Of a stretch of 64,000 nt of DNA, positions 11,538 to 22,180 are shown piece after piece. The notes under the pieces were generated by a model. The model worked only from the letters and a program-made list of their open reading frames with translations, was not told the origin of the DNA and ran no database searches. The DNA comes from Benincasa hispida (Eukaryota; Streptophyta; Magnoliopsida; Cucurbitales; Cucurbitaceae): NCBI RefSeq assembly GCF_009727055.1, contig NC_052353.1, forward strand, positions 40,300,830-40,364,829, written 5' to 3'. Position numbers and translations under genes: made by a program. How positions within the stretch are numbered: the first letter of the stretch is position 1; every line of letters starts with the position of its first letter.

Positions 11538-11903
11538 GTTGGGGTTGATGCCCTAAAGTCTCGTGTCCTGTAGTTTGTAAACTGTTTGTGTGAACGCTTG
11601 TATTGTATAATATATGATATTTACTTCACATCTTGTTTTTGCTCAGTTGTATGTTTTATTTGCTTTACCACAAACCAATAAACATAAAATCCCTGGTTAT
11701 CTGTATGTAACTCCAGCATGTATGTGGTGACATACAAGTGGATCATGTCTTGAGTGATAACCAAAATGGTCTGTAGTATATGGATATAGAAGCGAAACCT
11801 TATCCTGGTAACGTTACGGATATGGCCCATTTTGTGGAATTGTCACAAGTGTTGTGACTTGTCACAGATGGTCTAATCCTGATCATTCGTGTAGGGGACA
11901 TGT
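11538..11903 (+). repeat. Copia LTR start, + orientation
   Basis: It begins with TGTTGGGGTTGATGCCC and is the reverse complement of the LTR end at about 53410-53775, including the 'gatcatgtcttgagtgataacc' region. It is cut off after 'gtaggggacatg', where an LTR of the opposite orientation begins. It sits inside the gag of element C. Confidence 0.78.
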
Positions 11904-13340
11904 TGTTGGATCAACACTAGCACGCAGCGGAAGGGAATAGGATCCATAAGCACTCTAATTCAGTAATTTTGGTTGAAAAGAAACATGCTAAAAATATAGT
12001 ATAATGGGTTTCAAGAACATACCTTGGCCGAACGAACGAAATCTTGATTTTTAGATGCTAAATCCTCCAAATTCTTGTGTAAACCACCACAAGATCTTCC
12101 CTACTATCCTCTCGGTGCTTTAGATTGAGTTGTGGGAGTCAAAAAAAGCTAGAATCAAAATGAATATGGAGAAAGTTCAATGAACCCATTGAAGAACACC
12201 TTTTTCCTCCAAATTTTTCAGCAAAAAATCAATCGGTTCATCCTCACTTTCTTCACCTCTTCACTTCATGCAAAGAGATGTGATACATGGGATGCGACTC
12301 ATGCTTGAAGTAAACCAAAGAAGAGGTGGTGGGTTCTTTGTAAGCAACTTTGAAGATGACTTGAAAAAACCCATTTTTTCAAGTTTATGTGATTTTTCAA
12401 TTTCCATATTTTAAAATCATCTTTTATTTCTAAAATCAAAATTTATTAATTTTAAAAATTAGTTTCATAAATTAATTTTCTAATAAAATTAATAAATAAT
12501 TATTTAAATAATTTTAATAATTCTAATTAATTTAATATCCAATATTAAATTAATTTTTACACAAATTCATCTTCATACATTTAAATCATATTTAAATATA
12601 TTTTTTCCAATTACGTTTGATTCTAATTTGAACGTTTCAAATTAACTTATCACACTACTCTAGAGCTAATCCATTTTCGAGCTAGTAGGGGGACCTCATG
12701 GACCTACAGATCATGGGCTCCAACGATTCAAGATTAATCGACTAAACTCATTAGACCGATCTAACCCTCATTCGTTAACTAATGGGTTACTCCACTAAAT
12801 CCCATAGTTGAACTCCCCTCATTGTAGATATATTATGTCCACTCGATATAACCATGATTAGTAAGTTAACCCTTCACAGATTGTTCATAATAATGGTTGG
12901 GTCAAATCTTTGTAGATATATCATTGTAGATATATTATGTCCACTTGATATAATCATGATTAGTAAGTTAACCCTTCACAGATTGTTCATAATAACGGTT
13001 GGGTCAAATCCTTGTTTTACCCACGAAATTATCTCTTGTTCCTTAAGTCCCCACTGATCCCCTAATGAACAATTGTTTTTTGATCCAATCACAAAACTGA
13101 GTCCCTCTCATGCCAAATTAGACGGTGGGATCCCTTGTTCATGCTCTAGAATCAGCACTTAAGGGAACAACCTCTCTACTATCCCTAAAGCGGGTAGGAG
13201 TGAATTCCCTCTTGCACCCTATGTCTCCAGCTATCTATCCGGTCTTACTTCTGAAATAGCAGTCATATTGAGCCGACGCTGTTGAACCAACCCTCACCTA
13301 TGCAAGTCTAAAGGCAATCCTAAATAAACAGGAGTTCATG
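11904..13340 (-). repeat. Copia LTR, - orientation, 5' end missing
   Basis: It starts (on +) with TGTTGGATCAACACTAGCAC and includes the 'agcggaag' block also found at 20190+ and 55823+. It runs through an AT-rich centre (12380-12650) into the 'ggacctcatggacctacag' block and continues to 'aggagttcatggtacc'. The terminal part that should read ...CCCCAACA is absent. At about 13340 the orientation flips. No coding potential is seen; frames here are shadows. Confidence 0.72.
12821..13024. repeat. Tandem duplication, two 102-bp copies inside the LTR
   Basis: The block starting 'attgtagatatattatgtcc' at 12821 is repeated from 12923 with a few substitutions. Other copies of this LTR (52840-52960, 21260-21360) carry it once, so the duplication is specific to this copy. 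Confidence 0.85.
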
Positions 13341-13560
13341 GTACCTTATTCTGGTAACACTATTGGATACAACCTGCTCTGTAGTTGTTACAAGGAGTTG
13401 TAAAGTGCTACAAATGAAGTGATCCTAATTCGTTCATGTTGTACATGAGGAGTGGGGGTATCCTTGTGCAAAAGAGTTTGTACAAGATCGGACCACAAAA
13501 TGAGTCACTCTTACTTTATAACGCTGTTTACTTTTTAAGACTGACTATTTCAAAGAGATG
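13341..13560 (+). repeat. Copia LTR piece, + orientation, after the inverted junction
   Basis: 'ccttattctggtaacac' to 'gtacatgaggagtggggg' repeats, in the same direction, the region seen at 11800-11903. Orientation is opposite to 11904-13340. With 11538-11903 it brackets an inverted LTR. It ends where leader sequence of element C begins. Confidence 0.6.
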
Positions 13561-14120
13561 ACCTAGATAACTTGACCTTTATGGCGATAACCACGATGCA
13601 ACGAGGCGATGCATGGAACTTTATTCAATCTAATGAGAGATACCGAAGGATATGTTATCACGCGTCCCGCTCCCACTTACTATAAATACTCTTTCCATTC
13701 ACCATGGTATTGACCTACCCAAATGCCACCCATAGGGGGACACCCATGGTGCCTCGAGGCCGAGAGTAGATCTCACGGTGTGAACTTTTAAGGAGAAACG
13801 CGTAGAGGCAAAGTTGAAGTATCATATACCCCATTTTCCCCTCACTAAGTGTTATACTTAGGGTTAATTAACTTAGGAAAATCCAACTACTAATTTTATC
13901 TAAGTGTTTGTTTAATTTGCTAAAAAAAATCTTGTCTTTGATGATTAAACAATTTTGATTGAAGTCTCATTAAACTCTTTAATCAAACTTGCATGCATAT
14001 AACAAATTTATCTAATTCACCTTTCTATGTAGATTCCCAGGTAGGGATGCGATGTTTCCATCGACTTAAGTACCCTATCCTAGCCAGAACCTACTTTAGA
14101 TAAAAGGTCCCTTATAGATA
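13561..14120 (-). repeat. Copia C untranslated leader, gag-proximal half
   Basis: It aligns with 62270-62765 of element D ('cgctcccacttactataaa', 'gaagtatcatataccccat', 'tctatctaattcacctt', 'tccatcgacttaag' versus 'tccgtcaacttaaa'). This is the long non-coding leader between primer site and gag. It is interrupted at 14125 by a nested Copia and resumes at 18926. Confidence 0.75.
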
Positions 14121-14125
14121 CATTT
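14121..14125. repeat. Target-site duplication CATTT, left copy
   Basis: CATTT is repeated at 18921-18925, directly flanking the TG...CA ends of the nested Copia. Exact 5-bp match. Confidence 0.93.
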
Positions 14126-14282
14126 TGCTAAAAACCATTATTCTTTTCTCTTATTAATCGTAGGAGGAAAGAGTTTCTTAAATAGAAGAAATACCCAATT
14201 ACAAATAAGGAAAGAATAAAATATAGCAAATATAATACAGTAAGTACAATATAAAATTTCAAAATAAAGGAAATAATCAACA
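14126..14282 (-). repeat. 3' LTR of nested Copia (157 bp)
   Basis: It begins TGCTAAAAACC and ends AATAATCAACA on the + strand, and is near-identical to 18738-18920. The polypurine tract adjoins it at 14283-14295 (minus strand, Gly-rich string GAGGGGGAG). Its short length is typical of several plant Copia lineages. Confidence 0.93.
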
Positions 14283-14295
14283 CTCCCCCTCATGC
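14283..14295 (-). other. Polypurine tract of nested Copia
   Basis: The minus-strand sequence GCATGAGGGGGAG directly precedes the 3' LTR. It primes plus-strand DNA synthesis. Position and composition agree with the family rule. Confidence 0.85.
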
Positions 14296-15059
14296 TAGTT
14301 TGAAGATATCATTCATAGCCAGCTTGTCAATCAACTTGTTGAATTGCCACTTTGGAAGACCTTTGGTTAACACATCTCCAATTTACTCTGTTGTTGGGAG
14401 AAAGGGAATGCATATTATTCCTGCATCAATCTTTTCCTTTATGAAGTTTTTATCAACTTCAATATGTTTGGTCCTATCATGAAGGACTGGATTGTGGGCA
14501 ATTGAAATTGCTGACTTGTTATCACAATATGCGTATGGGCATTGTATGAGAGAAATTCAATTCTTCCAATAGTCTTCTTATCCATATGCCTTCACAAATA
14601 CCATGGGCTATTGCCCTAAATTCTGCTTCAGCACTACTTCTTGCAACCACACTTTGTTTTTTACTTTGCCAAGTAACTAGATTTCCTCCAACAAAAGAGC
14701 AATACCACGAAATAGATCTTCTATCAGTCGTGCTTCCTGCCCAATCAGCATCAGTATAAACCTCAATGTTTAGGTGGTCATGCTTCATGAATAATATACC
14801 TTTTCCTGGAGTACCTTTCAAATATCTCAAAATTCTATAAACTGCTTCAAAGTAAACTGACTCGGGAGCATGCATGAACTGATTTACTATACTAACTGTG
14901 AAATCAATGTCATGACGTGTGTGAGAGATGTACATGAGTCTCCCTACAAGCCTCTGGTACTTTTCCTTTTCTTTTACTTCTTTTTCAGTTGCAGCAACCA
15001 ATTTAAAATTTTTCTCAATAGGAGTTTCTGCTATCTTGCAACCAAGTAAACCTGTCTCA
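14296..15059 (-). pseudogene. Nested Copia: RNase H domain
   Basis: RNase H removes RNA from the RNA-DNA hybrid during reverse transcription. The minus-strand frame at 14522-15001 is open for 159 codons. It shows RLVGRLMYISHTRHDI, FMHAPESVYFEAVYRILRYLKGT, the first catalytic Asp in VYTDADWAGSTTDRRS, SWYCSFVGGNLVTWQSKKQ and the next acidic block in ARSSAEAEFRAIAHG. Downstream, to 14296, the C-terminal region continues with shifts ([17 protein letters not shown]); one TAA stands where relatives read Gln. The polypurine tract follows at once. Confidence 0.9.
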
Positions 15060-15790
15060 TTCAGTAGGTCAAGAATACACTTCCCCTAGTTGACAAGAAT
15101 GCCATTTTTAGATCTGGCAAACTCCATTCTTAGGAAATAATTTAAGGTTCCCAGGTCCTTGATTTGAAAATCATTGGCAAGGTTTTTCTTTAAGATATTT
15201 AGTCCTGTCTCATCATTACCTGTAAGAATGATATCATCAACATACACTATCAAAACAACCAATTTACCACTTCCAGTATGTTTATAGAACATAGTATGAT
15301 CAGTTTGACTTTGACTGAATCCATAGCTTGTGACTTCCTTTTCAAACCGTTCAAACCATACTCTAGAAGATTATTTAAGCCCATATAATGATTTCTTTAA
15401 CTTGCACACTTTGTTAATCCCGAGATCCACCTCAAAACCAGGTGGCAAGTCCATAAAAACCTCTTCTTCAAGATCCCCATTGAGAAAGACATTCTTCACA
15501 TCAAGTTGATAAAGAGGCCAATCAAAATTAACTGCCACAGACAACAAAATTCTAATAGAATTAATTTTAGCTACTGGAGCAAATATTTCTTGATAATCAA
15601 TGCTACAGGTCTGAGTGAATCCCTTGGCAACCAATGTAGCCTTGTACCTTTCAATACTACCATTAGCTTTACATTTTACAGTGAACAACTATTTGCATCC
15701 CACCGTCTTCTTATCTTTTGGTAGTTCGACTATGTCCCATGTGCAATTTTGTTTCAGTGCATTGAACTATTCCATCATTGCTAATTTCCA
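15060..15790 (-). pseudogene. Nested Copia: reverse transcriptase
   Basis: Minus-strand segments encode the RT fingers and palm. From 15688 down come [44 protein letters not shown] and the first catalytic Asp in [16 protein letters not shown] (relatives have DVKNAF). The YVDD catalytic box is in VVLIVYVDDIILTGND at 15086-15292. Between 15293 and 15370 the frame is broken, and several stops occur. It lies directly upstream of RNase H, as in every Copia pol. Confidence 0.9.
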
Positions 15791-17640
15791 ATTCATATTA
15801 TTTAGAGCTTCCTGTATATTCCTTGGAACAAATAGGTTGGTTTTTTGGATGTGAAGGCTTTATGACAGTTAGACAATCTATGATAAGAAAGATAGTTTTC
15901 AATGGGCTATTTGGTGCATTTACGAGTACCTTTCCTATGGGTAATTGGAATATCAAGATCAGAGACATCAGGTAAAGGATTAGAAGGAGATGAAGAACTA
16001 GAAGAAATAGGAGTAGAATGTCTAATACCTGGATCTTCAGGATCATTCATCGGAGTATTTGATTGGTCCTGTGATAAGTCAATTGTCTGATCTCAGACTC
16101 TTTGAGTCAAGTTTCTTCTAGTATAAACCTGAAGTTCAGGATTTCGACTTGTGGAGTCATTTTGTAGTGTTTCTCCCCTGAAGAAAAACTCTCCATACTT
16201 AGTATCGAAGGACTAGAGCTCATAATTGCAGGACCACTGATGTTTGGGAAAGGTAAAGTATCCCAAAAATTATCTTCAAGGTTAGATATCTCCCCCTAAA
16301 GAAAATTTGGGCCAAAGAAAGGTTGATTTTCCAAAAAAGACACATCCATACTCTCAAACTACTTGTGGGTCTAAGGATCAAAACATTTGTAAGCTTTCTT
16401 ATGAGAAACATAGCCTACAAAAATGCATTTAGTGGCTCGAGGATCAAGCATAGTTCGAGAAAGAGGAGAAGTATGGACATAAACAGTACACCCAAACAAT
16501 TTAATTGGTAAATAAAAGACAACCGATTATTAGGAAAAAAAACTCATTGAAGTGATTAAGAGGAGTTTTAAAATTCAAAACCTTAGATGACATTCGGTTG
16601 ATCAGATATGCAACTGTAAGAACGATATCACCCCACAAATATTTTGGAACATTCATAGAGAACATAAAGGAACAAGCCACTTCAAGTGTCTATTCTTTCA
16701 CTCAGCAATGCCATTCTGTTGAGGCGTGTCACGACACGTAACTTGATGAAAAATACCTTTTTCTTGCAAAAAATTGGTTAATTATTCATTGAAATATTCA
16801 ATGTCGTTATCTGAGTGAAGAATTCGAATTTTTGTTTGAAATTGAGTCTCTATCATATGGTAAAACCGAACATAAACCTCTTTTACCTCTGACTTTTTTT
16901 GTTAACAAATAACGCCAAGTTAAACGAGTGTGGTCATCTATAAAGGTAATAAACCAATGCTTACCACTATGAGTTAAGACTTTAGACGGACCCTAAACAT
17001 CAGTATGAATTAAGAAAAAAAGTGATGAAGCCTTGTACGGTTTAGACAAATAGGTGGATCGATGATGTTTGGCAAAAATGCAACTTTCACATTGAAAAAC
17101 TGAACAATCAAATCCTTTAAATAAATCGAGAAATAGATACTTTAAATAAAAAAAATTTGGATACCCTAATCTACGATGCCAAAGCATGATAGTTTCTTTA
17201 ATAGAAGGAGAACAAACACTACTCAAGCACTGAACTTTTTTATGACTAGCAGAAACTTCATCAAAGTAATAGAGACCATCAATCATCCTAGCACGTCCAA
17301 TCGTCCCCCCCCCCGATTCTTGATCCTAAAAGATACAATGAGTTTCATAAAAGATAACACGATAGTTAGCATCCTTAGAGAGTTTACTAAAAGACAACAA
17401 GTTACAAGCTAATTTTGGAACATGAAGGACAAAACGTAATATAAGTTTTGTAGTTAAAGGAATAGTTCCTTTTCCTACAATAGAGGTGAAGCTGCCATCA
17501 ACAATGTGAATTTTTTCATTGCAATACACAGGAGAATATGATTCAAATAAATAAGAGGAACTGGTCATATGATCAGAAGCTCCAGAGTCTATAATCTATG
17601 AGGATGAATTAAGGCAAGAGAGAGCTTGAGGACAAGTACC
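15791..17640 (-). pseudogene. Nested Copia: protease and integrase
   Basis: From about 17620 downward on the minus strand: a protease remnant with the DSGASDHMTSSS active-site block, open at 17326-17568. Next is the pre-integrase zinc domain at 16993-17286, with LWHRRLGYPNF and C-x2-C in CESCIFAKHH. The integrase core and its catalytic Glu block around 16660-16740 are readable through stops (TPQQNG-type sequence). The C-terminal region to 15800 is badly shifted. An 11-base C run at about 17308 and several A runs cause shifts. The enzyme would have inserted the element DNA; this copy cannot. Confidence 0.87.
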
Positions 17641-17699
17641 TGATTGTGCCAAGTAAACACTAGGATTACTAGACGATGAATTGGTCTGTAGTAGCTTCA

Positions 17700-18725
17700 A
17701 AATTCGATCAATTTGCTCTTTGTTAAATGGGTTGGAGTCAACAACATTAGTATTAGAGGCATGTTGCTTAGAACTTTTCTAATTCGCAGGTTTTCCATGA
17801 AGTTTCCAACAAGGTTCACGTGTATGTTGAGGTTTATTGCAATGATCACACCAGACACGAGGCTTTTCATGTGGCTTATTGGATTGATTATAAGCCTTCA
17901 TTGCAGTATTTTCAGTCACCAATGCAGAGCATTCAATTGAGTCAATAGGTTTTTTGCAAATCATAACATTCATGCGGCTTTATTCCCTGCAAACTTAAAA
18001 AAAAAACATCATTAATAGTTGGAAGAGTAGTTTTTCCAAGTATTCTACCTCTAACTTCATCGAACTCAACATTGAGACCAACAAGGAATTTGTAAATACG
18101 ACCATCTTCAACAGTTTTCTTATAGTGATTTTAGTCCTCTATAGACTTCCACTCATACATATCAAAGAGGTCAAGGTCTTGCTAAATCCTTTTTAATGAG
18201 TGAAAGTATTGTCTAACGGATCTAGTTCCTTGTTGAATATCACCCAATTTTAAGTTCAACTCAAATACTTGTGACTGGTTGCCCAAATCAGAATACATCT
18301 AAGTTACACTATCCCATAATTCCTTGGCAGTAGAGTAACACATGTAGTTACAACCAATGTCTTCGACCATGGAATTGACAAGCCAAGTCATAACCATGGA
18401 GTTTTCAGCGTCCCATCTGGCGAATGAAGGGTCATCTGGACTAGAAATGTTTTTTTCTCCTGTGATGTAACCAATCTTCCCTTGTCCACGAATATACATC
18501 CGAAGACTTTGGGACCAGCGAAAAAAATTATCCCCATTGAGTCTGTCTCTTATACACATCTAGATGTGTATAAGAGACAGGGCTTAAACGAACCAACAAC
18601 TAGGAAAATTATAGCTGACAGATAGCGGCAACCGATCAGCAGAAGATTGCGTTTTTTCTAGGGTTTCAAAAAGAAAAAAAATAGGTTTTTTTTTTTTGGG
18701 TTTTTAGGGTTTCAAAAATGTTGTT
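17700..18725 (-). pseudogene. Nested Copia: gag, with assembly break
   Basis: The minus-strand frame at 18299-18542 has LNGDNFFRWSQSLRMYIRG and a capsid block (FARWDAENSMVMTWLVNSM, AKELWDSVT). The zinc knuckle C-x2-C-x4-H-x4-C (CDHCNKPQHTREPC) is at about 17800-17855. The middle is shifted. Upstream of LNGDN the sequence is a Tn5 mate-pair adapter (18543-18580) whose translation gives the contaminant peptide MCIRDR. The expected gag N-terminus is therefore replaced by a chimeric junction, and 18581-18725 probably joins from elsewhere in the element. Confidence 0.85.
18543..18580. other. Tn5/Nextera mate-pair junction adapter (laboratory sequence)
   Basis: CTGTCTCTTATACACATCT is followed directly by its reverse complement, 38 bp, perfect. 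This is the known Nextera mate-pair circularisation junction built from two 19-bp Tn5 mosaic ends, not genomic DNA. Confidence 0.98.
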
Positions 18726-18737
18726 GCTCTGATATCA
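18726..18737 (-). other. Primer-binding site of nested Copia, tRNA-iMet type
   Basis: The minus strand reads TGATATCAGAGC directly after the 5' LTR end, one mismatch from the plant iMet primer site. Confidence 0.88.
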
Positions 18738-18920
18738 TGCTAAAAACCATTATTCTTTTCTCTTATTAATCTTAGGAGGAAAGGATTTCTTAAATAGAAG
18801 AAATACCTAATTACAAATAAGGAAAGAATAAAATAATTACAAATAAGGAAAGAATAAAATATAGCAAATATAATACAATAAGTACAATATAAAATTTCAC
18901 AATAAAGAAAATAATCAACA
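18738..18920 (-). repeat. 5' LTR of nested Copia (183 bp)
   Basis: It differs from the 3' LTR by about seven base changes and a 26-bp tandem duplication (18809-18834 repeated at 18835-18860). It ends at the CATTT duplication 18921-18925. Confidence 0.93.
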
Positions 18921-18925
18921 CATTT

Positions 18926-20175
18926 GTTACATATTTAATCTTTTAGAAAGAATCAATTTAATCCTATTAAACCAATTTAAAAGATTAAACTTAGATTTCT
19001 AATCTCATTAGAAATATGATCTTAGGTCTATTATCTCAATCATATTTTAAAACAATTTTTTTTAAAATGATTATAGCCTAAGGTTTACATGCAACTCTTT
19101 ATTATTAATTTTAATTCTAATTTTATTTAATTATAACAATTATAAATAAATGAAACAATTAAAAACCAACCATTGCATGCTAGACATACTTTAGTTAATT
19201 GTAACATGAATAAATTAACCTAAGATAATGTCATACTTCATGCAATATTCATTCATTACTAATATATAATATTTATATAACTAAGTAATGAATCGTGCTA
19301 TAGGTCTTGAAACTATATGACATATATTATGACATATAATATAAAACATACATCGCATGTATATTTATATTAAAAGTTGATGGACTAGGATAGGACCTCT
19401 CTAAAAAAGAAAAAAAAAAAACAAAAGGCTAACTATTACAAAATTTGAGTCAACCGGTTCGAAACAGGTGAACTAGGTCTTAAACCGCTCGAACCGAACC
19501 ACCCTTCAAAGAACCACTTTGCAGCTGATCATGTAGCAACTGATCTATACGACGAGCATCTATGCGATAAGCATGAAAGACTATACGATCGCGCAGCTAG
19601 CAACTATGCGATAAGCATGAAAGACTATGCGACCGTGTAGCAAATAACCATGCGTTGAGCAACTAAAGACCGCACGATCATTTAGCAAGCAACTAAGCGA
19701 TCTTGTAGTAAACGCAACAGGATCGTATAGAAAAATCTACATGATCGTGTAGCATTAGCTATGCGATCGTTTAACAAATGCTACATGATCGTGTAGCAAA
19801 AGCTATCTGATCGCATAACAAGAGCTACCCGATCGTTTAGTTATAGCTACAGATCTGGAACCTCTATTTCGTCTTCTCCATCGAAACAACACTCTGCAAC
19901 CTTTCTTTGAAGCAACCCGGAACATCATTTGTGACTCAAACTTACAAATCATAGACTTAATTGTAACAATTAATGCCCAAAAACACAAGGGCCTTTACAA
20001 ACCAAATTTGTAAATTAAAGAAAGCCTTAAACAAAGAGTTCTATCCCGAAACATCCATCGACAAATTTATCAACAACCATTCATAACATAAATAGAATGC
20101 AGATTATAAAACCCACCAATACTATAAAACAATTCAATATAAGAATGAAATTCGGAATAAGAAACCTACAACCTG
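18926..20175 (-). repeat. Copia C untranslated leader, primer-site-proximal half
   Basis: Continuation of 13561-14120 after the nested element. It aligns with 62770-64000 of element D ('aaagattaaact', 'tgcatgcaa', 'gaaacatccat'). It is AT-rich and non-coding, with a palindrome-rich array at 19520-19860. Confidence 0.75.
19520..19860. repeat. Degenerate tandem array of GATC-centred palindromes
   Basis: About a dozen 22-28-bp units resemble GCTACATGATCGTGTAGC followed by an A-rich spacer, each able to form a short hairpin. One 45-bp block ('ctatgcgataagcatgaaag...') occurs twice. The array lies in the element leader. Sparser versions occur in LTR sequence at 8330-8530 and 40234-40350. The function is unknown; an RNA packaging or dimer signal is one guess. 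Confidence 0.7.
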
Positions 20176-20189
20176 GCTCGGATACCAAT
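20176..20189 (-). other. Primer-binding site of Copia C, Met type
   Basis: The minus strand reads TTGGTATCCGAGCC next to the LTR end at 20190. It is close to the initiator-Met primer site used by most plant Copia elements. Confidence 0.85.
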
Positions 20190-22180
20190 TGAAGGAACTA
20201 AAATGAGAGAACCTTGAGCGGAAACAGATCGACCAAATTCCATAATTTATTGGATACAAAGATTTATAGCAAACAAGCAATAAGATATGCATTTAAATCT
20301 AAATTACAACATGCTTTAAAAGAAAAATGGTTTTAAGAAACCTCACCTTTGAAGACATTTTTCTTCACGTTTTCCCTCGAACTGATCACGAACTTCTTGA
20401 AGACCTTCCTCAAGATAAACCTTGAAACTCGATACTACCGCAATGGATACCTTAGGGTGAGAATGCAGGAGTGGTGGACTCTGACTATTTTGGTTAAGAG
20501 GGAAAAACTTAAGGTGAAGGAAGAAGATTGAGAATTCTAAAACTCAAAACAAACTCACAGAACACTTCTGTATTTTCTTTCTCACAATCGTTCAATGGTC
20601 TTAGTTCCAGAAGAAGAAAAAACAAATTTTCTTTTCTACTTTCCATAAAAATAACCACCCCCACTGATGTGGGTGGAGAGAAAAGATGGGGAAGAGAATT
20701 GTAACTTTCTTCCTTATTATCAAAATAATAATAATATAAATATAAATATGATAACTAACTTATCGTATTATATATATATATATATTATGTTATATCAAAT
20801 ATAACATATAACCTATAGTTTTAATATTGTATCACGTACAATATAAACAATAGTTTATTTTCTCTATCATATGGCATTTAATATAAATCATATTTATATT
20901 AAATTTAACAACTATGAATCCAATTCATAAAAAATATATTTGAATCTCATTCAAATATTTATTTCCTCCCATTAAGTTATAATGTATCAAATACATTATG
21001 ACAATTATATCACATATAATTGAAACAACTTAATTATATCATATATAATTAAATCTCTTTATTACTTTGAACAGTTCAAATTAATTGAAAAATTGATTCT
21101 CAACTAAATCCTATTGAGCTACCAAGGGGACCTCATGGACCTATAGCTTGAAGCTCCAACAGTACATGAATAATTAATTAAACTCTTTAATTACATTATT
21201 CACCATCTGTTAACTGTTGGACACTCCACTAAAGACCGACAGCTGTACTCTTCGCACTACAGATATATTTTTGTATCCATTGGATATAACCAATCAACAG
21301 TACAATGACCTTTCAAAAATTTCTCGTAAGTACAGCTTGGCTAAATTACCGTTTTGCCCTCGTAGTTACATCTAACTCCTCAAGTACGATTGATCCCTCT
21401 AATGAACAATAGATCATAGTCCTACTATGACTAAACCCCTCTCGTGCTAGGAGAGGGTGTGGCGCCACATTGTTCAAGACCCGAAATCAGCCCTTAAGGG
21501 AGTAATTTATCTACTTACCCTTGCTTCGGGGAAAGAGTGAATTCCATCTTATGTAGCTGTCTTCCCAGCTCCCCAATCAGACGAATCCTCAAAATGGAAG
21601 GCTTGTTGAGTTAGCAATTTGGCCATTCTTACCCATATAAATCAAAGAACCGCCCTCATAGGCAGGAGTTCACAACTCACTCAAGATTCATGTCATGTTA
21701 CCTATGGTCATCCTGTTTAAATGTAAGTCTCTATTATGAACGACGTTATATAATGAGACTAAACATTTCATGGTTCAGTCTTATATAAACTCCCTTGTAC
21801 AGAATATCCCCACTCGCATATATAATGCATGAATGATCAGAATCAGATAATTTGTAGTACTTTACAATAATTGTAACACCTACAAAGCGGGCCATACTCG
21901 TAGTGTCACTAAGATAAGGTACCCAGCCTTATCCAACTACTACAGACCATTTAGGTTATCACTTAAACATGATCTACCCATATGTCCCCACATACATGTT
22001 TAAGTTACAAAGATAACCTTGGATGTTAGTTTATTAGTTTGTGGTTGATGCAACTAAAGAATCAATTATTTTATAGACCATGAATAAAATATCATATATT
22101 TTATTAAATACATAAGGAGTTTGTTCAACAATGTTTACAAACTATAGGACCCTACGAGATTTAGGGCATCAACCCCAACA
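20190..22180 (-). repeat. 5' LTR of Copia C (1,991 bp)
   Basis: On + it starts TGAAGGAACTAAAATG and ends GGGCATCAACCCCAACA; on the minus strand it runs TGTTGGGG...CCTTCA. The primer site abuts at 20189. It is homologous to 55823-57760 and to the reverse-oriented pieces at 7832 and 11538. The matching 3' LTR is not found intact. Non-coding. Confidence 0.88.

Larger units (their letters stand above)
14126..18920 (-). mobile_element. Nested small-LTR Copia retrotransposon, structurally complete
   Basis: Ends are TG...CA with exact CATTT duplications. The LTRs are 157 bp (14126-14282) and 183 bp (18738-18920) and differ by about seven substitutions plus one 26-bp tandem duplication, roughly 4-5 percent. 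On the minus strand the order is 5' LTR, primer site, gag, protease, integrase, reverse transcriptase, RNase H, polypurine tract, 3' LTR, the standard Copia layout. All genes carry stops or shifts. A 38-bp laboratory adapter at 18543-18580 lies inside gag, so the 4,795-bp assembled length is not the true one. The target was the leader of Copia C. Confidence 0.93.

Noticed and set aside
19520..19860. Possible CRISPR-like array
   Set aside because: Units are degenerate, spacers are 4-8 bp and A-rich, and the context is a plant retroelement leader.
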